Origin: Lachnospira sp.
Lineage (GTDB): Bacteria; Bacillota; Clostridia; Lachnospirales; Lachnospiraceae
Length of the DNA stretch: 40,044 bases
NCBI GenBank assembly: GCA_015057605.1
Contig: SVDX01000022.1
Location: forward strand, 1-40,044
Direction: 5' to 3'
The number at the start of each line of letters is the position of its first letter. Position 1 is the first letter of the stretch. Made by a program: the position numbers and the translations under genes. The notes beneath the pieces are model-generated. The model did not search any database. It saw only the letters and a list, made by a program, of their open reading frames with translations, and had not been told where the DNA came from. Of the stretch, positions 23,075-31,573 are shown in pieces.

Positions 23075-23872
23075 ATGTTATTAAATTGGATTGCAATAAT
23101 ATCTTTGGTGTCATCGATGCTGGGATATTTATTGTCGTTGTATAAATTAATATTTATACCAGTAGCATTTTTTGTAGTATATTTATCATTAGTGCTTTTG
23201 TGGTTTTTGGTAGCATTTATAGTAACAAGACCAGTAGATTTAACTAAGGAATATGAAAAACGAAGTGGATTATACAGATGGTTTGTTAATTGTATAGTAG
23301 AAACAATGAGACAGGTATGCCGAGTTGATTTAAAGGTTAGCGGTAGGGAAAAGCTGCCAAAGGAAAAGTTCTTGTTAGTATGTAATCACAGAGGTATATT
23401 AGACCCACTTCTTACAATGGATGTTTTGCGTAAGTGGGATATGGGATTTGTCGCAAAAGCAGTTATATACAAGATACCAATACTTTGCAGACTTATGCAC
23501 AGATCTTATTGCTTGTGTCTTAATAGGGATGATATGCGTTCAAGCGCGAAAACAATAGCAAGAGCGGCATATTTTATTAAAAATGATTTTGCTTCAATGG
23601 GTATATATCCTGAAGGTATAAGAAGTCAGGAGGACGAAATGCTTCCATTTATGCATGGTGCATTTAAGATTGCTAAGATGGCAGCGTGTCCTATCGTTGT
23701 TACAACAATAACTGATACCGAAAAGGCAACAAGATATTTTTGGAAGAAAACAGTAGTACATTTAGATTTTATAGACATTATTGAAAAGGATGTTGTAGCA
23801 GAAAATACTACAGTAAATCTTAGCAATATGGCAAGAGAAAAGATGGAAAAAAATTTAGCTCAATATAAATAA
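23075..23872 (+). CDS. PlsC-like acyltransferase, second copy, with N-terminal membrane helices
   Basis: A 265-aa lysophospholipid acyltransferase family protein. It has two N-terminal membrane helices (about 1-50), then CNHRGILDPLL (the H-x4-D motif) and YPEGIRSQ. The EGTRS motif is changed to EGIRS, and the last motif reads CPIVVTTI. It is therefore a paralogue with possibly different acceptor specificity. ATG 23075 follows AGGAG (23063-23067); an in-frame GTG at 23054 is rejected because it lies inside the upstream gene. Fourth in line would be the DHH gene, 14 bp downstream. Confidence 0.85.
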   Translation: MLLNWIAIISLVSSMLGYLLSLYKLIFIPVAFFVVYLSLVLLWFLVAFIVTRPVDLTKEYEKRSGLYRWFVNCIVETMRQVCRVDLKVSGREKLPKEKFLLVCNHRGILDPLLTMDVLRKWDMGFVAKAVIYKIPILCRLMHRSYCLCLNRDDMRSSAKTIARAAYFIKNDFASMGIYPEGIRSQEDEMLPFMHGAFKIAKMAACPIVVTTITDTEKATRYFWKKTVVHLDFIDIIEKDVVAENTTVNLSNMAREKMEKNLAQYK

Positions 23873-23886
23873 TATGGAGATACCAG

Positions 23887-25377
23887 ATGATTCTTAAGGA
23901 TTTAGAAAAGTACAATCAGATAGTTATACAGGTGCATGATAGCCCGGATGCAGATGCAATAGGCTCAGGCTATGCAATATATAGATATTTTAAGTCTAAA
24001 GGCAAGGATGTAAGACTTGTATATGGTGGCAAATTTCTTATAAGCAAAAGCAATATGAAGCTATTGATTTCGCAACTTGATATCCCTGTAGAATATGTTA
24101 CGCAGCTTGATAATCCGGAACTTTTAATTACAGTGGATTGTCAGTATGGACAGGGAAATGTAAAGCATTTTGAGGCGCAGAATGTTGCTATGATTGACCA
24201 TCACAGTACAGGTAAAGAATCTGATGGTATGGCAGAGATAAGAAATCATTTGGTAAGCTGTGCAACGGTTTGCTATGCGCTTTTAAAGGAAGCAGGCTAT
24301 GATGTAAATGCAGATATATCGGTTGCTACAGCATTGTATTACGGCTTGTATATGGATAGTAACCAGTTGTCTGAAATAAGCCATCCATTTGACAGAGATA
24401 TGGTTGATTTCTTAAAATATGATAAGTCTTTGGTAACACGTTTAAGATATGCTAATTTTAACCTTTCAGAATTGCAGGTTGCAGGTGTAGCAATACTTAA
24501 CCGCGAATATGATGAAAAAAATCATTATGCAATATTAAAGGCAGAGCCTTGTGATCCTAATATTTTAGGTCTTATAGGTGATATAGTTATACAGGTAGAT
24601 GCAATAGATGTATCCTTAGTATATAATCAGTGCGAAGGTGGATATAAGCTTTCAATACGAAGCTGTTCATTAGAGGTTGCTGCGAATGAACTGATGCATT
24701 TTATTACTATGAAGATAGGCAATGGCGGTGGTCACATAGATAAGGCAGGAGGCTTTATAAGTGAGACCAAATTTGCAAATGCATATCCAAATGAGACTAT
24801 AGAATATTATCTTACTAAGAAAATGAATGAGTACTATGAAGGCTACGATGTTATATATTCAGGCACAGGTATTGAGGATAGAGATAAGTTTAAGAGATAT
24901 CAGAAGCAAAAGCTTGTGGTAGGCTTTGTAAAAATGTCGGATTTATTTGAAAATGGTACAGAATGTAAGATAAGAACCTTAGAAGGTGACGTAATTGTTA
25001 AGAGCAGTAAGGATATATATCTTATGATTGGTTATAACGGAGAAGTATATCCGCTTGAAAGAGAAGTGTTTGAGCAAAGATATACTGAGATTTCAGGAAA
25101 ATACGATAAGGAATTTGAATATGCACCGTCTATAATTAATCTTGAAGAAAATAAGCCATATGACCTTATGGGCTATGCAAAGCCTTGTATGGCAATGGAT
25201 AACACTATAGTACTTGCAAGACCGGCTAAGAAGTATACAAAGGTATTTACTATTTGGGAATACGAAACCTATATGGCGGCAGATGCTGGTGATATGATAT
25301 GTTATCGTGAATCAGATGAACGAGACGTATACGTTGTTAAGAAAGATATATTTGAAAAGACATATAAGGAAATATAA
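23887..25377 (+). CDS. DHH/DHHA1 phosphoesterase with a C-terminal extension
   Basis: A 496-aa NrnA-like phosphoesterase. Motif I HDSPDADAIGSG (His17, Asp21, Asp23), motif II Asp84 (VDCQYGQ), motif III DHH (104-106) and motif IV Asp157 give the two-metal site; GNGGGHIDKAGG (278-289) is the DHHA1 substrate loop. Typical NrnA is about 310-330 aa and hydrolyses nano-RNA and pAp. Here residues about 330-496 add a region with two similar halves, each containing a 'Y-(I/L)-x-E-(R/K)-x-x-F-x-x-x-Y' type ending (ERDVYVVKKDIFEKTYKEI at the C-terminus). This extension is known from Clostridia but its function is not. It ends at a strong terminator. Confidence 0.85.
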   Translation: MILKDLEKYNQIVIQVHDSPDADAIGSGYAIYRYFKSKGKDVRLVYGGKFLISKSNMKLLISQLDIPVEYVTQLDNPELLITVDCQYGQGNVKHFEAQNVAMIDHHSTGKESDGMAEIRNHLVSCATVCYALLKEAGYDVNADISVATALYYGLYMDSNQLSEISHPFDRDMVDFLKYDKSLVTRLRYANFNLSELQVAGVAILNREYDEKNHYAILKAEPCDPNILGLIGDIVIQVDAIDVSLVYNQCEGGYKLSIRSCSLEVAANELMHFITMKIGNGGGHIDKAGGFISETKFANAYPNETIEYYLTKKMNEYYEGYDVIYSGTGIEDRDKFKRYQKQKLVVGFVKMSDLFENGTECKIRTLEGDVIVKSSKDIYLMIGYNGEVYPLEREVFEQRYTEISGKYDKEFEYAPSIINLEENKPYDLMGYAKPCMAMDNTIVLARPAKKYTKVFTIWEYETYMAADAGDMICYRESDERDVYVVKKDIFEKTYKEI

Positions 25378-25408
25378 AAAGGCTGTATTATTTACAGCCT
25401 TTTTTTTC
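25378..25408 (+). terminator. Rho-independent terminator of the degV-plsC-DHH operon
   Basis: AAAGGCTGTA (25378-25387) pairs with TACAGCCTTT (25393-25402), then T continues to 25408. The stem overlaps the last codons of the convergent 56-aa gene. Confidence 0.9.
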
Positions 25409-25558
25409 GTGTACTTCTGGTAAATACGGATATATATCCGTATAATTTTTAACTTCCTCATTGCTTTGAGGTGCAGAAGGAATAAGACCTGTGCACTCAT
25501 GGCAAGAGCTTGTTTCTAAATAATCATCCTCGTAATCCTTTTGATTATTCTTGCACAT
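25388..25558 (-). CDS. Small Cys-containing protein, 56 aa
   Basis: On the minus strand ATG 25558 is preceded by AAAGGAG. The 56-aa product reads MCKNNQKDYEDDYLETSSCH, then ECTGLIPSAPQSNEEV, with the acidic aromatic end YTDIYPYLPE. Small proteins with a C-x-E-C-TGLIP-like motif occur as conserved hypotheticals in Clostridia (recollection, unverified). Two Cys three residues apart could bind a metal or form a disulfide. It lies 28 bp after the amidase gene on the same strand, so it is probably co-transcribed; its 3' end runs into the terminator hairpin of the opposite operon. Confidence 0.7.
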   Translation of the reverse strand: MCKNNQKDYEDDYLETSSCHECTGLIPSAPQSNEEVKNYTDIYPYLPEVHEKKGCK

Positions 25559-25586
25559 AGATATACTCCTTTATAAATTGAAGTTA

Positions 25587-27164
25587 TTATCTATTGTGCT
25601 TCTTTTTTGAAAAAATAATTCCTACAATCATAGAAATGGCAATTATTGACAATATTGAAACGACTATAATTATAACTTTTATATCAGGTGTATCGTTATC
25701 TTCAAATACAGTAGGTGTAGCAGATGTAGCTTCAACACTGCTTGTAACCTCGCTAAGAATTGGCGTTGAAGCCTCTTGTGAAGGTGAAACGATAGGAGTC
25801 TGTGTTGGAACATCGGTTGTGGATGTAGCCTGTTGTGTTGGGGCAACTGTAGTAGGCTCCTCTACAGGCGGAATAACTGGCGGTAAAGAACCATATTCAC
25901 CAGCAACAAACGAACCTGGCGCTAAGGCAATATCCTTATTTGCTTTGTCTAAAGGTACCACAGCCTCTTCAAGTGGAGTAGAAATACGATTTTTCTGCCC
26001 CGGACTATGATAAAAATAGAAAAACTTAAGCATTGTTGAATGTCCGTTATAGGTAACGGGAACATTTACAAAGGTCATTTCATTGGCTGTTCCAGCATCA
26101 ATAACCTCACCTACACTTGGATTTCCTAAGGTATAGCCTTCGCGAATCTGGCGGACTGAACCATCCGAATAAATAGCCTGTACAACAACACAGTTCTTTT
26201 TATAATTGAAGGCTTCAGCTTGTGTTCTATAGCATCTTTGTATCAAACCAGCCGTAAGACGTACAAATTCAATTTCAGGTACAGTAACTTCGATGTATTG
26301 AGTACCGGAAGCGTCAGAAGTACAGCTTATAGTAGCTGTTCCAGGCTTCATAGCTGTGATAATTCCGTCATCACTTACATGTACAATTGAACTGTCGCTA
26401 CTTTCGTAGCTGGCTTCGGAAAGTCCACTTACCAAAGCACTGTATGTACGAGTAAGTGTAATGCTTGAATCAGGTGAGACTGTACGCTTACTTAGATTTA
26501 AAAACTTGGCAATAGCCTTTGCATCAGCCTCGCCTACCTTATAACGATTTTCTTTTTTATGTAAATACATTGCATCATTATAGTTTGAAAGAAATGCATG
26601 TTCAATAATAACTGATGGTATATCGTGAATAGAACTTGCTTCTAAAAATGTATAGTAGTCACGAGCTGAATTGTAGGTACCAGCCCTGTAATCGTATCCA
26701 CCCTTGTAATATGGGATTCCAAGTTCATGCACATTTGCAGAAATCATACGGCACAAGCGCTCGATATCCGCTTTGTATCGTGAATCAATAGTTCCATAAG
26801 CGACGACTCCGCTTACAGAAGCTACTGTGTAGCTATTGATATGTACACTTATGTTATAGTCAGCATTTAACTGCTTTCCTACATAAGCTCTTGCTATATT
26901 AGACTGATATTCGCCACAGCCACGGCTAAGATAGACTTTAACACCCTCATAAGTCTGTAATTCAGCCTTTAGGGCAAGTGCAATATCCCAGTTGATATCG
27001 GCTTCCCAATCGCCTGTAATTGTTGAAATAGAACCACTGTCAATGCTTCCATGTCCCGGGTCAATTAGTATAACATAATCACCGTCAGCGTCCTTAGCGG
27101 ATACATTTGCTGTAGCTAAAAATATGCTAAATAATAATATTGTAATGAATGTAAAATGTTTCAT
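25587..27164 (-). CDS. N-acetylmuramoyl-L-alanine amidase, surface anchored, with Big_2 domain
   Basis: A 525-aa exported cell-wall hydrolase that cuts the amide bond between MurNAc and the stem peptide. It has a signal peptide at 1-23 (VSA cleavage region), then an Amidase_3 domain at about 29-213 with zinc ligands His38 (DPGHG), Glu54 and His108 (SVHINS) and the catalytic Glu188 (IIEHAFLS). A bacterial Ig-like (Big_2) domain follows at about 225-295 (YESSDSSIVHVS, GTATISC), then a further beta-rich part. A Thr/Pro/Ser-rich spacer (about 430-490), one transmembrane helix and a KKKHNR tail anchor it to the membrane. It has its own promoter; the 56-aa gene follows. Confidence 0.92.
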   Translation of the reverse strand: MKHFTFITILLFSIFLATANVSAKDADGDYVILIDPGHGSIDSGSISTITGDWEADINWDIALALKAELQTYEGVKVYLSRGCGEYQSNIARAYVGKQLNADYNISVHINSYTVASVSGVVAYGTIDSRYKADIERLCRMISANVHELGIPYYKGGYDYRAGTYNSARDYYTFLEASSIHDIPSVIIEHAFLSNYNDAMYLHKKENRYKVGEADAKAIAKFLNLSKRTVSPDSSITLTRTYSALVSGLSEASYESSDSSIVHVSDDGIITAMKPGTATISCTSDASGTQYIEVTVPEIEFVRLTAGLIQRCYRTQAEAFNYKKNCVVVQAIYSDGSVRQIREGYTLGNPSVGEVIDAGTANEMTFVNVPVTYNGHSTMLKFFYFYHSPGQKNRISTPLEEAVVPLDKANKDIALAPGSFVAGEYGSLPPVIPPVEEPTTVAPTQQATSTTDVPTQTPIVSPSQEASTPILSEVTSSVEATSATPTVFEDNDTPDIKVIIIVVSILSIIAISMIVGIIFSKKKHNR

Positions 27165-27196
27165 AAAATCGCCTGCCTTATTTACAATATAGTCAT

Positions 27197-27225
27197 ATTA
27201 TAGCAGAAAATGTATTTGTAATCAA
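27197..27225 (-). promoter_or_regulatory. Promoter of the amidase gene
   Basis: On the minus strand, TTGATT (complement of 27220-27225), 17 bases, TATAAT (complement of 27197-27202). Confidence 0.75.
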
Positions 27226-27247
27226 TTTTAAATGCAAAGGAACTTAC

Positions 27248-27276
27248 TTGAAAAACTTTAAAATTACGGGTATACT
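27248..27276 (+). promoter_or_regulatory. Promoter of the ABC permease gene
   Basis: TTGAAA (27248-27253), 17 bases, TATACT (27271-27276). This places transcription start near 27283 and rules out translation from the in-frame TTG at 27248. Confidence 0.75.
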
Positions 27277-27307
27277 GTTGTATATAATACTATGTGTAGG
27301 AGAGTTT

Positions 27308-28105
27308 ATGAAGAAAAATATAAGACATATTATATCGATATTGATATGGATTGCTATATGGACAGTGTTGTGGCTTTTACTTCCAAAACAGATACATTTT
27401 GCAGGACCTTTAGAAGTGGCAAAAAGACTTGTAAAGGATGTACAAAGCAAGGACTTTTGGCTTGCAATATGGACTACCTATTCGGGGATAGTTTCGGGAT
27501 TTTTTGTGGCGTTATTTTTAGGAACAGTGTTTGGTTATATTGCGCATTATAGAGAACGTTTTAGAATACTAATGGACCCTGCAATGGATTTTATAAGACA
27601 TATTCCTATGATTACATTTACACTGCTTGCAATCGTATGGGGTGCAAGTACGTTACTTGTATTTGAGGTGGGCTTATTTTTGGCAATACCTGTAATATAC
27701 AGACATACCTGCGTGGCGCTTAATCACTATACAGACCCTATACTTACAGAGGTGTGGAAAAGGGATATAAGTCTTAGAAAAAAACTTGATTATATATACA
27801 GACCTGCCACTATGCCAGAATATATAGTTGGCTGTCATAGAGCTATCAATATGTGTTGTAAATCCGGGATTTTGGCTCAATTTATCGGTGGGGCTTCACA
27901 CTCAGTTGCGAAAAGTCTTTCAGAGGCTACGGATGCATTTGATATAACAGGAATATTTTCATTAACTATAGTTATTGTAATTATAAGTATGCTATTAGAA
28001 CAATTTGTTATTAGATTGCTTAGTCTTACAATAGTTAATGAAACAAAGATTGATGTTGAAAAGCTTATTGAAAGCATAAACGAAGAGGAAGACATAGATA
28101 TATAA
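27308..28105 (+). CDS. Orphan ABC transporter permease (SsuC/TauC-like)
   Basis: A 265-aa inner membrane permease of the BPD_transp_1 type, related to nitrate/sulfonate/taurine importers. About six hydrophobic helices are visible (for example IISILIWIAIWTVLWLLL and FTLLAIVWGASTLLVFEVGL). The cytoplasmic EAA-like loop is degenerate (PATMPEYIVGCHRAI). The C-terminus carries an acidic tail (INEEEDIDI). Neither ATPase nor solute-binding protein genes are adjacent, so partners must be encoded elsewhere or the gene is a leftover. ATG 27308 follows TAGGAGAG; the longer ORF from 27248 starts in the promoter. Confidence 0.8.
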   Translation: MKKNIRHIISILIWIAIWTVLWLLLPKQIHFAGPLEVAKRLVKDVQSKDFWLAIWTTYSGIVSGFFVALFLGTVFGYIAHYRERFRILMDPAMDFIRHIPMITFTLLAIVWGASTLLVFEVGLFLAIPVIYRHTCVALNHYTDPILTEVWKRDISLRKKLDYIYRPATMPEYIVGCHRAINMCCKSGILAQFIGGASHSVAKSLSEATDAFDITGIFSLTIVIVIISMLLEQFVIRLLSLTIVNETKIDVEKLIESINEEEDIDI

Positions 28106-28156
28106 GAGTATAAAAACATTGCAAATGCACATAATATCCTAAAAAAGGAGAAATAT

Positions 28157-29107
28157 ATGTGTACAGCAATAAGCTATAGTTCAAAGAAACATTATTTTGG
28201 TAGAAACCTTGATCTTGAGTATTCGTATGATGAAAGTGTTACGATAACACCAAGAAACTTTGCACTTGATTTTGCAAGAGCAGGGAGTATCAAAAAGCAT
28301 TATGCCATGATAGGAATGGCACATATAGAAGATAATTACCCGCTGTACTATGATGCGACCAACGAAAAGGGTCTTAGTATGGCGGGTTTAAGTTTTGAAG
28401 GCTATGCACAGTATGCTAAAGAAAATGCTGATAAAACTAATGTTGCGGTATATGAATTTATACCATGGGTGCTTTCACAGTGTGACAGCGTAGAAACAGC
28501 ACTTGAATTAATAAAAGATACAAATTTAATAGCACTTGATTTTAGTGATAAATTAAAGGCGACGCCATTACATTTTATGCTTTCGGACAAGGACAAAAGT
28601 GTGGTGCTTGAACCGTCCTTAAAGGGACTTAGGATATATGATAATCCAGTTGGAGTGCTTACAAATGCACCAGATTTTGAATATCAGATGACTAATTTGA
28701 GTAATTATATGAATTTATCGTCTAAAAGCCCTATAAATACTATGGCAAAGGGTGTTGAACTTAAAAAATACAGCAAAGGAATGGGAGCTATTGGATTGCC
28801 TGGTGATTTATCTTCACCATCTCGTTTTGTTAGAGCAGCCTTTGTAAAAATGAATTCTATAGATGATGGTACGGAAAATGGCAGTGTACAACAGTTTTTT
28901 CACATTTTGTCATCTGTAGAACAACAAAGGGGATGCGTATGCTTAGAGGATAATAAATACGAAATTACCATTTATAGCTCGTGTGTAAACACAAAAGAAG
29001 GTATATATTATTACACGGATTATAACGACAGGAATATAAAAAAAGTAGTAATGACTGAGGAAAAAATGAATGATAAAAAGCTTATAAACTATATGTTAAA
29101 AAAATAG
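28157..29107 (+). CDS. Choloylglycine hydrolase family enzyme (bile salt hydrolase-like)
   Basis: A 316-aa N-terminal-nucleophile amidase; the family deconjugates bile salts or cleaves penicillin V and N-acyl homoserine lactones. Met removal exposes Cys2 (MCTAISY). GRNLDLEYSY holds Arg16 and Asp19, NEKGLSMAGLSF the oxyanion-hole region, VLTNAPDFEYQMTNL the conserved Asn, and GLPGDLSSPSRFVRAAF the catalytic Arg. The length and the GLPGDxSSxSRFVR motif favour bile salt hydrolase over penicillin acylase, but AGLSF replaces the usual AGLNF, so specificity is not certain. No signal peptide, hence cytosolic. AAGGAG precedes the start; no clear promoter is visible between it and the permease gene. 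Confidence 0.88.
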   Translation: MCTAISYSSKKHYFGRNLDLEYSYDESVTITPRNFALDFARAGSIKKHYAMIGMAHIEDNYPLYYDATNEKGLSMAGLSFEGYAQYAKENADKTNVAVYEFIPWVLSQCDSVETALELIKDTNLIALDFSDKLKATPLHFMLSDKDKSVVLEPSLKGLRIYDNPVGVLTNAPDFEYQMTNLSNYMNLSSKSPINTMAKGVELKKYSKGMGAIGLPGDLSSPSRFVRAAFVKMNSIDDGTENGSVQQFFHILSSVEQQRGCVCLEDNKYEITIYSSCVNTKEGIYYYTDYNDRNIKKVVMTEEKMNDKKLINYMLKK

Positions 29108-29125
29108 CAATGAAGTCTCGAATGC

Positions 29126-29154
29126 TTGAAAATAGGGAGATTTTACTATATAAT
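29126..29154 (+). promoter_or_regulatory. Promoter of the chemoreceptor gene
   Basis: TTGAAA (29126-29131), 17 bases, TATAAT (29149-29154): sigma-A type, not a flagellar sigma-28 promoter. Confidence 0.8.
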
Positions 29155-29186
29155 GGTACTATACATTAGATAAGGAGCGTGTGCTT

Positions 29187-30677
29187 ATGGGAAAGAAGAA
29201 TATAGATTTATCGGATAAAGTAGTAGCGGCACAGAGTAGAAATAGTACTGCCCTAAGCTGTATGATAATTATGAATGCAGTTTTGGCAATAGCATATATA
29301 CCTGAGGTTATTAAAGGTGCGAGAAGCATACCTTCGTATTTGGTAGTATTTTTCTTAGCAGTATTGCCATGTGTAGCAATAGTGCTTATATACAGACAAC
29401 ATAAGGAATCAAAGCTAATGAAGTATGTTTGGACGATTGGCTTTGGATTATTATATGCATATGTAATGTTAACAACTACTACGAGTCTTGCTTTTTGTTA
29501 TGTAATTATAGCAATGTGTATACTTATGGTATATCTTGATTTTATGCTTGTAGCAGGACTTGCCATATACAGCATTTTAGTTAACGTTATAAGAACTATA
29601 GTTATGGCGGTTAATGGTGAATTTAAGGGCGTAGCTATTACGGATGCAGAGCTTATATTCGCATGCCTTATTATATTTGCAGCATTTGCAATAATTGCCC
29701 TTAAAAAGATTTCACTTATTAATGAAGCTAATATTGCTAAGGCTGATGAAGGTAAAAAACAGTCAAAGGAATTGCTTGATAAGACATTATCAGTGGCTAA
29801 TTCAATGATTACTAATATAGACAGTGCGGTTGCAGAAACAGAAAGTCTTAAAAATGCAATCGCGAATACTCAAGAAGATATGCAACGTCTTACACTCAAT
29901 GTAGATGAAGAGGTTGGCGCAATAGAGGAAGAAAAGCAAAGTACAGAAAAGATTAGTGCATATATTGGAAAAGTAGATGAAGCAGTTGGTCAGATAGTGG
30001 CAGAGGTTAAGTCAGCAGAGGACAACCTAAATCAAGGTAATGTAGTTATGGAACAATTACTCGCACAGGTTAAGGCCTCTGAGGAGTCAGGAAGCCTTGT
30101 AACAGCTAAGATGGAAGCTTTAAAATCATATGCTAATAATATGCAGGATATTATGGGACTTATTAGTAATATTGCAAGTCAGACAGGTCTTTTGGCACTT
30201 AATGCATCGATTGAAGCAGCAAGAGCAGGAGATGCAGGTAAGGGATTTGCAGTAGTTGCTACTGAGATATCACATTTGTCAGCTCAGACAAATGATGCAA
30301 CAGGTGATATATATGCATTAATTAATGATATTGTTAAAGCGATTGATGAAGCACATCGTTCTATGGCAGAGCTTTTAGAAAGTAGTGAGCTTCAAAGCAA
30401 ATATGTAGATGATACGGCAGCTAATTTTGCACGAATTCATGATAACACACAAGTTATTTTTAGAGAGGTTGATAATCTACAAGGAACTGTTGATGTAGTA
30501 ACTAAAGAAACTAAGCAGATTGAAAAAGTAATTAATAACGTGGTTAACACAACTCAGCTTGTTATGGATAGTGCAGGAGAGACTTTAGAAAGCTGTAACT
30601 CAAACCTTGAAAGCATTGGAAGAGTAACTGGAATCATGGAAAATCTTACACTTGAAGCTAAGAAATTGAATAATTAA
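29187..30677 (+). CDS. Methyl-accepting chemotaxis protein with membrane-embedded N-terminus
   Basis: A 496-aa chemoreceptor. Residues about 20-180 form about six membrane helices with very short loops, so there is no large periplasmic sensor domain and no HAMP domain. The rest is a cytoplasmic coiled-coil signalling domain with the hairpin tip LLALNASIEAARAGDAGKGF and VVATEISHLSAQTNDATGDI, which contacts CheA/CheW. ATG 29187 has AAGGAG (29172-29177) at 9 bases; the upstream GTG 29181 is too close. It is monocistronic, with its own promoter and terminator. The ligand may be sensed inside the membrane or by partner proteins (inference). Confidence 0.92.
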   Translation: MGKKNIDLSDKVVAAQSRNSTALSCMIIMNAVLAIAYIPEVIKGARSIPSYLVVFFLAVLPCVAIVLIYRQHKESKLMKYVWTIGFGLLYAYVMLTTTTSLAFCYVIIAMCILMVYLDFMLVAGLAIYSILVNVIRTIVMAVNGEFKGVAITDAELIFACLIIFAAFAIIALKKISLINEANIAKADEGKKQSKELLDKTLSVANSMITNIDSAVAETESLKNAIANTQEDMQRLTLNVDEEVGAIEEEKQSTEKISAYIGKVDEAVGQIVAEVKSAEDNLNQGNVVMEQLLAQVKASEESGSLVTAKMEALKSYANNMQDIMGLISNIASQTGLLALNASIEAARAGDAGKGFAVVATEISHLSAQTNDATGDIYALINDIVKAIDEAHRSMAELLESSELQSKYVDDTAANFARIHDNTQVIFREVDNLQGTVDVVTKETKQIEKVINNVVNTTQLVMDSAGETLESCNSNLESIGRVTGIMENLTLEAKKLNN

Positions 30678-30698
30678 GGAATTTTCCATATAACAATA

Positions 30699-30729
30699 AA
30701 AAGTCCACCAAAAATCTTGGTGGACTTTT
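30699..30729. terminator. Bidirectional terminator between the chemoreceptor gene and purC
   Basis: AAAAGTCCACCA (30699-30710) pairs with TGGTGGACTTTT (30718-30729) around a seven-base loop, with A-rich 5' and T-rich 3' flanks suitable for both directions. Confidence 0.9.
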
Positions 30730-30741
30730 ATAATAAGTATA

Positions 30742-31425
30742 TTATCTGTTATTAATAATCTTAGTTAATTCTACTGGATCAACAATCTTACCATCCTTAT
30801 ATACACGCATGTTACCAGAAGCGATTTCGTCGATTAAGATAACTTCGTCATTGTTGTAACCAAACTCAAACTTGATATCCCAAAGATCAAGACCAATTGA
30901 CTTTAAGTCATCTGCAACAATCTTTGTAATCTTAAGTGTTTGTTCCTTCATGCTTGCGAACATCTCAGGTGTCATAATACCTAAAGCTGCAAGACCTTCG
31001 CCTGTTACAAGTGGATCGCCTAAAGCATCATTCTTGAATGTACATTCAACATAGCCACCTTCTAATACAGTTCCGTTTTCTATGTATTCACCATATCTAC
31101 GGATAAAGCTTCCTGTAGCAACAAGACGACAGATAACTTCAAGACCATGGCCAAATACAGTTGCTGGAAGAACTTCCATGGTAGCTTCATCAAGATTAGC
31201 ACTAACGTAGTGAGTCTTAATACCAGCCTTCTTTAAAAGTTCGAAATAGTGAATAGAAGTCTCAAGGTTTGCTTTACCGATACCTTCGATAGTTAAGCCT
31301 ACTGCGTTCTCGCCTGGATCAAATACACCATCTTTTCCTGTACAGTCATCCTTGAACTTTAACATTACATTGCCATTGTCAAGGCTGTAAACATCTTTTG
31401 TTTTGCCTTCATAAATCTTTTTCAT
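30742..31425 (-). CDS. purC: SAICAR synthetase PurC
   Basis: A 227-aa phosphoribosylaminoimidazole-succinocarboxamide synthase, which joins aspartate to CAIR with ATP in purine synthesis. [15 protein letters not shown] (2-16) is the ATP-binding start; [13 protein letters not shown] and LWDIKFEFG with [11 protein letters not shown] are the family signatures. It is a short type with about the usual length (230-240). It is separated from other pur genes and has its own promoter with a palindrome at the predicted transcription start. AAGGGA on the minus strand serves as ribosome binding site. Confidence 0.95.
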   Translation of the reverse strand: MKKIYEGKTKDVYSLDNGNVMLKFKDDCTGKDGVFDPGENAVGLTIEGIGKANLETSIHYFELLKKAGIKTHYVSANLDEATMEVLPATVFGHGLEVICRLVATGSFIRRYGEYIENGTVLEGGYVECTFKNDALGDPLVTGEGLAALGIMTPEMFASMKEQTLKITKIVADDLKSIGLDLWDIKFEFGYNNDEVILIDEIASGNMRVYKDGKIVDPVELTKIINNR

Positions 31426-31457
31426 ATTAGCATGTCCCTTCTATAATCAAAATTGGA

Positions 31458-31477
31458 TTGATAACATAACTTATCAA
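31458..31477. promoter_or_regulatory. Palindrome at the purC transcription start
   Basis: TTGATAA (31458-31464) and TTATCAA (31471-31477), a perfect 7-bp inverted repeat with six bases between, just downstream of the predicted purC -10 box on the minus strand. An operator or 5'-UTR hairpin. Confidence 0.55.
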
Positions 31478-31484
31478 CGAGTGT

Positions 31485-31513
31485 ATTTTATCACAAAATA
31501 TTTTACTCTGCAA
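31485..31513 (-). promoter_or_regulatory. Promoter of purC
   Basis: On the minus strand, TTGCAG (complement of 31508-31513), 17 bases, TAAAAT (complement of 31485-31490). Confidence 0.6.
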
Positions 31514-31519
31514 TTACTG

Positions 31520-31548
31520 TTGAAAAAATTTTTTAATTTATTTATAAT
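31520..31548 (+). promoter_or_regulatory. Promoter of the NhaC antiporter gene
   Basis: TTGAAA (31520-31525), 17 bases, TATAAT (31543-31548). It overlaps back to back with the purC promoter region and lies only 25 bases before the start codon, giving a short leader. Confidence 0.75.
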
Positions 31549-31573
31549 GAGAAAGTTGGAGGTTGATAAACTG

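Noticed and set aside
25594-26010. ORF of 138 codons opposite the amidase gene
   Set aside because: It is low-complexity Val/Ala/Thr-rich translation antisense to the Thr/Ser/Pro spacer and lacks a ribosome binding site.
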